DNA of 11,246 nt from Chlamydiota bacterium (lineage in GTDB: Bacteria > Auribacterota > UBA3054 > B51-G9): contig QMOL01000060.1 in NCBI GenBank assembly GCA_003648225.1, positions 1-11,246 on the forward strand. The letters are read 5' to 3'. The notes under the pieces were generated by a model. That model was not told the origin of the DNA. It saw nothing but the letters and a program-made list of their open reading frames with translations, and did no database searches. Of this stretch, positions 5,845 to 11,246 are shown piece by piece. Position 1 is the stretch's first letter. Every line of letters begins with the position of its first letter. Position numbers and translations under genes: made by a program.

Positions 5845-6867
5845 TTGTCAAGCAGTAAATCAAAGAAAAATTATCTGACTTACGCGAAATTTATTCTCGC
5901 GGCAGCTCTACTTACGTTTATTATCTACAAAGTTGATCTTACGCAGTCCGTTCAATATTTAAAAGAAATGAACTGGTGGTATTTTCTACTTGCTGTTTTT
6001 CTTCAATGGGTTATAATTTTTATAGGCACCCACCGCCTGCAAATTCTGCTTCGCGCACAGGAATTAAATTTAAGCTTTTGGGCAACATTAAAATACAACT
6101 GCATAGGATATTTCTTTAATTTATTCTCTCTTGGAGCTACCGGAGGAGATATGGTTAAAGCGTTTTATGTTTCACGCGAAACGAATCATAAAAAAACCGA
6201 AAGTGTAACTGTTGTTTTTCTTGACCGTCTTGTCGGAATGGTAGCTGTTCTACTGATAGCCACCGGCTCAATTTTAGCTACTTTATGGATAGACAGTACT
6301 TTCCGTCCCTATCTTCCATATTTTTCCGGGCTTATTCTTATTGTTTTTTTATTTGTTATATTTATTTTCACAAAAGAGTTCTGGAAAAAACATATTCTCA
6401 TTGATAAAATCCTAAATTACAGATTTAACAACAAATCTATAAATAAAATCATTGATTTTTTAACAAGTACTATATCAAAAATCATCGGTGCTCTTTACAC
6501 ATATCGCACTCACAAAACCGTAGCGATAATTGCTCTTATAGAATCAATAATTTTACAACTGATAATGTGCGGTTTCGCATGGTCGATCGGAGCCGGTTTA
6601 GGTTTCGGAATACCGGGATACACTTATTTCATTGTTTTTCCTGTTGCAACCTTAGTATTAGCTTTGCCAATTACACCTGCCGGGCTGGGATTAGGTGACG
6701 GCGCGCTAATAGGAGGATTTATGAAATTCGGTGTTAATAAAAATCTCGGCACCGCGTTTGTCGTGTTGTACAGACTTAATACTCTTCTTATGAGTATTCC
6801 CGGATTTTTTTTATGGCTGTTGCCCGGAACACATATCACCAGAAAAGAGCTTGAAGAAAACACTTAA
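5845..6867 (+). CDS. Flippase-like integral membrane protein (YbhN / UPF0104, LPG synthase TM family)
   Basis: This 340-residue inner membrane protein has about eight hydrophobic segments (near 13-28, 44-61, 81-97, 125-148, 158-176, 226-250, 258-276 and 300-326). It shows the signatures of the lysylphosphatidylglycerol-synthase transmembrane family: SLGATGGDMVKAFYVSR (95-111), LDRLVG (126-131) and LALPITPAGLGLGDGAL (272-288). Members have unclear roles in moving or modifying lipid-linked molecules; the soluble aminoacyl-transfer domain of MprF is absent. The start is TTG at 5845-5847: an in-frame stop at 5824-5826 closes the frame upstream and the first internal ATG would remove TM1. The gene begins 43 bp after holA and 50 bp before the sugar phosphotransferase, which suggests a role in export of envelope glycan or lipid. 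Exact substrate unknown. Confidence 0.85.
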   Translation: MSSSKSKKNYLTYAKFILAAALLTFIIYKVDLTQSVQYLKEMNWWYFLLAVFLQWVIIFIGTHRLQILLRAQELNLSFWATLKYNCIGYFFNLFSLGATGGDMVKAFYVSRETNHKKTESVTVVFLDRLVGMVAVLLIATGSILATLWIDSTFRPYLPYFSGLILIVFLFVIFIFTKEFWKKHILIDKILNYRFNNKSINKIIDFLTSTISKIIGALYTYRTHKTVAIIALIESIILQLIMCGFAWSIGAGLGFGIPGYTYFIVFPVATLVLALPITPAGLGLGDGALIGGFMKFGVNKNLGTAFVVLYRLNTLLMSIPGFFLWLLPGTHITRKELEENT

Positions 6868-6917
6868 AACTCTTGAAGCGTTCTGCGTACGAGAGGTAAA
6901 ACTTTAGAATTAATAAA

Positions 6918-8390
6918 ATGGTTAAAAGATGGATAAATAAATGGCTTATAATTTCGCTCCGTGTTGCGAGAGCAATTGTTGATTTTGCAATAATTTACGT
7001 GGCGTTTTATCTTGGATACAAAATCTACTTTTTGAACCAGCCGAAGATATGCGCTGTATATCAGACAGAATTGGCACCGACTTTATATTATATTCCTACG
7101 GCCGATCGGCATTATTTTACAATCGCTTTTGGCGTTGGAATTATTACCATTATCGTTTATGCTTTTCTAAATTTATATAAGGAAGACACCAGTATTCTTC
7201 ACGTAGAAGAATATAAAAATGTGATTGTAGGTTATGTAATCGCCTCAATTCTTTTTCTTGCTATTTATTATGTTTATTTTACCTATCTTGGAAAAGATTT
7301 ACAAACCAAATTATTTTCAAGAAGAATTTTCTCTTTCGCATCTGTAATCAGTATCTCGGGCATCCTGTTTGCAAGAGCCGTTTTTAACAAAATCCAACAT
7401 TTGCTGCATTCAAAAGGCGCGGGCGCAAAACGTGTCCTTATTTATGGCGCAGGAGAAGCAGGGAAATTAATCGCCAGAAGATTGAATGAATTCCCTGCTT
7501 TCGGGATGTTTGTCGTTGGTTTTGTTGATGACAATGTTAATCTTACCGGCACCAGTATAATTTACAATCGCGCAAAACGTTTATCTTTAAATGTTGTCGG
7601 AACCGGTGATGAATTAAAGAAATTCGTTGATTATTCCGCTGCCGATGAAGTGCTTGTTGCTATGCCGAGCGGTACAACCAAAAAGATTGTAAATACAATG
7701 AATTATTGCATGGAGAATAACATACTTTACAGATTTGTTCCCAATGTATACGAATTATCAATTCAGCGTACGGTTACGAAAAACATTGCCGGTATTCCTA
7801 TGATATCAGCTAAAAACACATCTCGTCATTACATATATTTATTTTTTAAACGAATTTTTGATTTTATTGCCAGTCTTATTTTGCTGATTTTATTATCTCC
7901 CATAATGTTGATAATCGCATTAATAATCCGCATAGACAGCAAAGGCAGCCCGATTTTTGTTCAAACCCGGGTTGGTTTAAACGGCAAGCCGTTTTCTATT
8001 TTCAAATTCAGAACGTTAAGAAACGACGCCAATAAATATGAAATAAATCCAACAAACAATAACGATAACCGTATTACCAAAGCAGGCAAATGGTTGAGAA
8101 AAACCAGCTTGGATGAATTACCGCAACTTTTAAATGTTCTACTGGGATCAATGTCCTTAGTGGGGCCGCGACCGGAGATGCCGTTTATTGTAGAGAAATA
8201 CAACAAACTACATCGCGAACGACTTCGTGTCAAGCCTGGAATAACGGGTTTATGGCAATTAAGCGCTGACAGGAGCATAGCGATTCACGAGAATATGGAT
8301 TATGATCTTTATTATGTTCATGAGCAGTCATTTCTTCTTGATATAGTGATTTTGATTCAAACATTCTTTTTTGCTTTCAGGGGGATATAG
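6918..8390 (+). CDS. Polyprenyl-phosphate sugar-1-phosphate transferase (WbaP/WcaJ-like, initiating exopolysaccharide synthesis)
   Basis: This enzyme would move a hexose 1-phosphate from a nucleotide sugar to undecaprenyl phosphate, the first step of lipid-linked polysaccharide assembly on the inner membrane. The 490 residues match large polyprenyl glycosylphosphotransferases. Four N-terminal membrane helices (about 13-33, 65-86, 101-121, 138-155) are followed by a Rossmann-like domain with YGAGEAGKLIARRL (176-189) and DDNVNLTG. The catalytic bacterial sugar transferase domain starts with the KRIFDFIASLILLILLSP helix (311-328) and holds FKFRT (362-366), the catalytic Asp399-Glu400 in TSLDELPQLLNVL, SLVGPRPE (413-420) and KPGITGLWQLS (439-449). 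All active-site residues are present. The sugar (Glc, Gal or other) cannot be told from sequence. The ATG at 6918 lacks a well-spaced Shine-Dalgarno site. It sits between the flippase-like and ligase-like genes. Confidence 0.93.
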   Translation: MVKRWINKWLIISLRVARAIVDFAIIYVAFYLGYKIYFLNQPKICAVYQTELAPTLYYIPTADRHYFTIAFGVGIITIIVYAFLNLYKEDTSILHVEEYKNVIVGYVIASILFLAIYYVYFTYLGKDLQTKLFSRRIFSFASVISISGILFARAVFNKIQHLLHSKGAGAKRVLIYGAGEAGKLIARRLNEFPAFGMFVVGFVDDNVNLTGTSIIYNRAKRLSLNVVGTGDELKKFVDYSAADEVLVAMPSGTTKKIVNTMNYCMENNILYRFVPNVYELSIQRTVTKNIAGIPMISAKNTSRHYIYLFFKRIFDFIASLILLILLSPIMLIIALIIRIDSKGSPIFVQTRVGLNGKPFSIFKFRTLRNDANKYEINPTNNNDNRITKAGKWLRKTSLDELPQLLNVLLGSMSLVGPRPEMPFIVEKYNKLHRERLRVKPGITGLWQLSADRSIAIHENMDYDLYYVHEQSFLLDIVILIQTFFFAFRGI

Positions 8391-8403
8391 TTAATTGTCG
8401 AAG

Positions 8404-8452
8404 ATCCGCCGAAGGAGGATTAATTGTGAGTGGTGAATAACTAATTGATATT
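8404..8452. repeat. Imperfect hairpin and drifting 7-base pattern before the ligase gene
   Basis: The arms atccgcc (8404-8410) and ggaggat (8414-8420) pair around gaa with one mismatch, a form of the tccgcc-gaa-ggcgga palindrome seen as a dispersed repeat in many bacterial genomes. After it, units tgtgagt (8425), ggtgaat (8432), aactaat (8439) and tgatatt (8446) suggest a weak 7-base periodicity. The right arm also makes an aaggagg sequence (8412-8418) that looks like a perfect Shine-Dalgarno site but has only a four-codon GTG frame (8426-8440) after it, 42 bases before the real ATG. Confidence 0.4.
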
Positions 8453-8460
8453 TTTATAAT

Positions 8461-10896
8461 ATGAAACTCCGCAGACTTATATATATTTGGTCGTTTGTTG
8501 CCGCAATTGCTGCCTGGTGTATTTCAGCATATTTTTTCTCGCCGCCATCATTTGTTTATACATCTGTTTTTTCGCTTATTTGTATCATTCTTTTTATCAC
8601 AACATACCGGTTGCCTATATCCGGATGGTGGATATTTATAGCTTTAGCGCCCGCAATCAATCTGCCGTCCAGGGCGTTAATGATCGGAGCCCATCAGGCT
8701 CTTATTTTCCTTTCTTTCGCTTTTATTCTGGGATGGATTGCGAACAAAATAGTTACTCAAAAGAAAATAAATATGGAAAATAATATCGCTGTTCCGGTCT
8801 TCTTTATTATTTTTGTGGGAATCAGTTCAGGCGCGTGGACAGCCCTGCGATTTTCGAATTTATATCCGGTTTTCTCGCACGTGTTCAAAAACGGTTGGGT
8901 TAATGCGTCAGGAGTACTCGCTTCGCAAGCTATAAAACATACAATTCTTTCTATTTTAAAGCTTCTTGTTTTCCCTTCGTTATTTATTGCATCTTATGAT
9001 ATTCTTCATAACAGCGTTGATAACAGGGTTCAGTTAAACAAGCTTTTTAAAAAGATTGTTGTTATTTGGTCGATCATGCTTATTCCTGTAATAATAACAG
9101 CACTTTATCAAAATTTATTTAATCCAAAGTTTTGTATGCTTAATGAAGCGGCATGGCAGGAAGCCAAACGTGTGAGTGGCGGAATGATGGATCCCAACTC
9201 TTTAGGGTTATTTTTATTTTTATTTATACCTGTTGTTATTTCTTATGCGATATCCGAGAGAGGTCCTTTACAAATACTTTTCGCTTTTTCTTCACTATCG
9301 GGATTATATATAATCACCTTAACGGGTTCGCGTTCATCATTGCTGGGAATTATTATTGTAACATTAATTGTATTATTAATTATATTTATCCGCTCATTAT
9401 TAAGTCATAAATCACGAAAGAAAACGCTTATGATTTCCGCTGTGGTTTTTATTTTTATTATTTCAATTCCCATATTCACAACAAGCATTGCCAATTCCCC
9501 GTCAAGTGCCGGGAATCCTCTTCTAAACAGATTGCAACGTTATGCGCAGCATCTAAGTTTCTCAAAATCCAAAAGCGTGGTTGACCGACGAGAATGGCAG
9601 TGGAAACAAGCAATCACTATGTGGAAAGATTATCCGCTTACCGGGATCGGCGTTGGCGCTTTTTCAACAGAAATTTCAAATTATAATTTAAAAACATCGA
9701 TGGAGACGCCTATTGATAACGCATGGAATCAATATCTTCACTGGCTTTCCGAGACGGGTATTTTCGGAGTATTGTTTTGGATATGGTTTTACTCGACGTT
9801 TATCCGGGCTGTAATTAAAGGTATAAAAAAAGAAGGTACAGCTACTTTATCATCGCCTGTAATCGCTGTTATGTCTGTTTTATCAACAATTCAGTTCCTC
9901 TATATCTTCGGCGCTCATTTACAGGCACCTGAAGTTTCCGTTTGTGTCGCGGTTTTCTCTGCTTTTCTGCTGGCATTTTTTACCGATAACAAAATCGATA
10001 TACATAAAATCAAACACGGTGATAAGCTTGTATTAATTATTGTCGCAGTTTTAATTTTCGCCGTACAAGGACATGAAGCTTTGGGTGCATTATCATACAA
10101 TTCAATTCACAAGCGCTATCATTTACCATATAATTTCGGATTTTATAATGTTGAAAGTTGGAACAATCAATTTGATTACAAATGGACTCAAAAGTTTGCC
10201 GGAGAAAAAATTAAAATCCCGAAAGGCAACAAAGTCCTGTTGCTGAAAATCGCTGCGATTAAACCGGACACTTCAGAACAAAATCCAAAAAACATTATAA
10301 TTAAACTTAATGGAAAATATCTTGATTCTCTCAAAATAGATACTCCTGACTGGCGCGACTATGAAATTTACACTTTCGATTCTTCAGCCAAACAGGCCGA
10401 ATTAACTTTTGAGTGTGATAAAACATGGCAGCCTCTAAATGAAGTTCCGCCAAGGCAGCTCGGCTTTGCACTTGCCACTAATATTATTTTTACAAATGTT
10501 TTCAGTAGAGAGTCACAAGGATTATCCGACTGGAAAGAAGATAACAGTTCAGGAAAATTAATTCGTTATCGCGAAACCGGAAAGCGTGCCGCCATGAACA
10601 TTAATATCCCCGAACACGGTGTTTTCAAAGTCCTTTTACGCTCACCTATTAATTTAAAATTTTATCAAAAGCCAATCCACGTAACCATTGAATTAAACAA
10701 CTTATTACTCGACTCAGTTACACTTCCACAAAATAATAAAGAATGGTTGACTCGAACATTCACCGCTAATGCAGGCATGCGCGGCAAAAAAGGATTACTA
10801 ACTATTACTGTAGATAAGTTCTCAACGATACGTGTTAAAAATTCTATTAAACGAATAAAGGTAGGAACCTGTTTAGCCATTGACTTAAAACGATAA
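8461..10896 (+). CDS. O-antigen ligase/polymerase-like membrane protein with tandem C-terminal beta domains
   Basis: The first 550 residues or so are a polytopic membrane protein of the O-antigen ligase (WaaL/Wzy_C) superfamily, which transfers or polymerises lipid-linked glycan on the outer face of the inner membrane. Hydrophobic segments cluster at 5-48, 54-96, 109-128, 155-178, 198-220, 244-340, 432-507 and 520-540. Family marks are DPNSLGLFLFLF (244-255), LTGSRSS (287-293), a large loop (341-430) with DRREWQWKQAITMWKDYPL (375-393) and GIGVGAF (395-401), and NQYLHWLSETGIFG (423-436). Where many relatives have His-Asn before the YL, this protein has Trp422-Asn423. Residues 565-811 are a soluble tail with two similar beta-rich halves (about 565-676 and 688-805); ordinary ligases of 400-500 residues lack it. 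The start at 8461 gives a clean first membrane helix. Ligase versus polymerase is not decidable from this window. Confidence 0.82.
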   Translation: MKLRRLIYIWSFVAAIAAWCISAYFFSPPSFVYTSVFSLICIILFITTYRLPISGWWIFIALAPAINLPSRALMIGAHQALIFLSFAFILGWIANKIVTQKKINMENNIAVPVFFIIFVGISSGAWTALRFSNLYPVFSHVFKNGWVNASGVLASQAIKHTILSILKLLVFPSLFIASYDILHNSVDNRVQLNKLFKKIVVIWSIMLIPVIITALYQNLFNPKFCMLNEAAWQEAKRVSGGMMDPNSLGLFLFLFIPVVISYAISERGPLQILFAFSSLSGLYIITLTGSRSSLLGIIIVTLIVLLIIFIRSLLSHKSRKKTLMISAVVFIFIISIPIFTTSIANSPSSAGNPLLNRLQRYAQHLSFSKSKSVVDRREWQWKQAITMWKDYPLTGIGVGAFSTEISNYNLKTSMETPIDNAWNQYLHWLSETGIFGVLFWIWFYSTFIRAVIKGIKKEGTATLSSPVIAVMSVLSTIQFLYIFGAHLQAPEVSVCVAVFSAFLLAFFTDNKIDIHKIKHGDKLVLIIVAVLIFAVQGHEALGALSYNSIHKRYHLPYNFGFYNVESWNNQFDYKWTQKFAGEKIKIPKGNKVLLLKIAAIKPDTSEQNPKNIIIKLNGKYLDSLKIDTPDWRDYEIYTFDSSAKQAELTFECDKTWQPLNEVPPRQLGFALATNIIFTNVFSRESQGLSDWKEDNSSGKLIRYRETGKRAAMNINIPEHGVFKVLLRSPINLKFYQKPIHVTIELNNLLLDSVTLPQNNKEWLTRTFTANAGMRGKKGLLTITVDKFSTIRVKNSIKRIKVGTCLAIDLKR

Positions 10897-10932
10897 AATC
10901 ACATTGATATTTCAACTTTTAAATTAATTAAC

Positions 10933-10936
10933 GGAG
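10933..10936 (+). promoter_or_regulatory. Shine-Dalgarno site of the methyltransferase gene
   Basis: The ggag at 10933-10936 is six bases before the ATG at 10943. It is one of the few well-placed ribosome binding sites in this window and settles the start of the last gene. Confidence 0.6.
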
Positions 10937-10942
10937 ATTTTT

Positions 10943-11246
10943 ATGAATGATATTACTATTATTGCCGAACGTATAAATATGACTCGTAAAAAAATGCGGG
11001 AGAAAATTTGGGAACGTGATATCAGCTTCGTAGTAAACGAAGTCAAAAAACAAGAACATATGGGGGCAACTCATATTGATATCAATGCCGGAGGCGACCC
11101 TTCAAAAGAAATTGAAGATATGATTTGGCTGACTGAACTCGTCAGCAAAGCTACCGAGCTGCCGATTTCTTTTGATTCAGCCAATCCGGATGCTTTAAAA
11201 GCGGGATTAGAAATATGCAACCGTCCCGGCACTATTATTAATTCAA
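10943..11246 (+). CDS. Methyltetrahydrofolate:corrinoid methyltransferase, pterin-binding domain (N-terminal part, cut by the window edge)
   Basis: The 101 visible residues are the start of a TIM-barrel pterin-binding protein of the dihydropteroate synthase-like superfamily, the group with AcsE of the Wood-Ljungdahl pathway, MtgA-type enzymes and the methyl-folate domain of MetH. These move the methyl group of 5-methyl-tetrahydrofolate to a corrinoid protein. Visible signatures are IIAERIN (6-12), TRKKMREKIWERD (14-26), GATHIDINAGGDP (41-53), LPISFDSANPDALKAGLE (73-90) and IINS (98-101). Asp78 and Asn100 align with the pterin-contacting Asp and Asn of Moorella AcsE (LDST and INST segments). 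It starts 46 bp after the ligase-like gene. Which subfamily it is, and whether corrinoid protein genes follow, lies outside the window. Confidence 0.88.
   Translation, partial: MNDITIIAERINMTRKKMREKIWERDISFVVNEVKKQEHMGATHIDINAGGDPSKEIEDMIWLTELVSKATELPISFDSANPDALKAGLEICNRPGTIINS

Noticed and set aside
8487..8783. Plus-strand 98-codon frame rich in Cys, Phe and Tyr inside the ligase gene
   Set aside because: It overlaps the first membrane helices of the ligase in another frame; the hydrophobic composition is a shadow of that coding sequence.
9153..9410. Plus-strand 85-codon hydrophobic frame inside the ligase gene
   Set aside because: It is fully nested in conserved ligase motifs (DPNSLGL, GSRSS) and has no ribosome site or family resemblance.

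Overview
This is an AT-rich (roughly 37-38% G+C by eye) bacterial segment. Every recognisable gene is on the + strand, and spacers are mostly 40-190 bp. Several things fit a member of the FCB group or a neighbouring candidate phylum: glycine decarboxylase split into two subunits, few clear Shine-Dalgarno sequences, TAnnTTTG boxes like those of Bacteroidetes sigma factors in two gcv spacers, and spacers full of small repeats. An Ignavibacteria-like organism is a plausible guess. This is inference from style and gene content, not a phylogenetic placement.

Layout. 1-117: the C-terminal tail of an unidentified protein. 308-1000: araD, L-ribulose-5-phosphate 4-epimerase, with all catalytic residues. 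1161-4633: a glycine cleavage block, gcvH, gcvPA and gcvPB, without gcvT or a dihydrolipoamide dehydrogenase gene in view. 4735-5802: holA, the DNA polymerase III delta subunit. 5845-10896: three membrane proteins of envelope polysaccharide synthesis: a flippase-like (YbhN/UPF0104) protein started by TTG, a polyprenyl-phosphate sugar phosphotransferase, and an O-antigen ligase/polymerase-like protein with a long C-terminal tail. From 10943 to the window edge: the N-terminal third of a methyltetrahydrofolate:corrinoid methyltransferase.

How the genes work together. GcvH carries the lipoyl arm that takes the aminomethyl group from glycine decarboxylated by the GcvPA/GcvPB complex. The one-carbon unit then goes to tetrahydrofolate through GcvT, encoded elsewhere. 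The downstream methyltransferase would use methyl-tetrahydrofolate, so the window starts and ends its central part with folate one-carbon chemistry, although housekeeping and polysaccharide genes lie between. The phosphotransferase would load the first sugar on the lipid carrier and the ligase-like protein would polymerise or transfer the finished glycan; no ordinary glycosyltransferase is visible here.

The most unusual content is in the spacers. The whole gcvH-gcvPA gap is made of two adjoining degenerate tandem arrays, of 9-bp and then 8-bp units. A related palindromic element occurs before both araD and holA. Other short repeats occupy the gcvPA-gcvPB, gcvPB-holA and phosphotransferase-ligase gaps. 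The C-terminal tail of the ligase-like protein appears to be a tandem duplication of a beta-rich domain. I did not find a convincing new defence, mobile or RNA-guided system: no CRISPR array, tRNA, rRNA, insertion sequence or integrase is visible.
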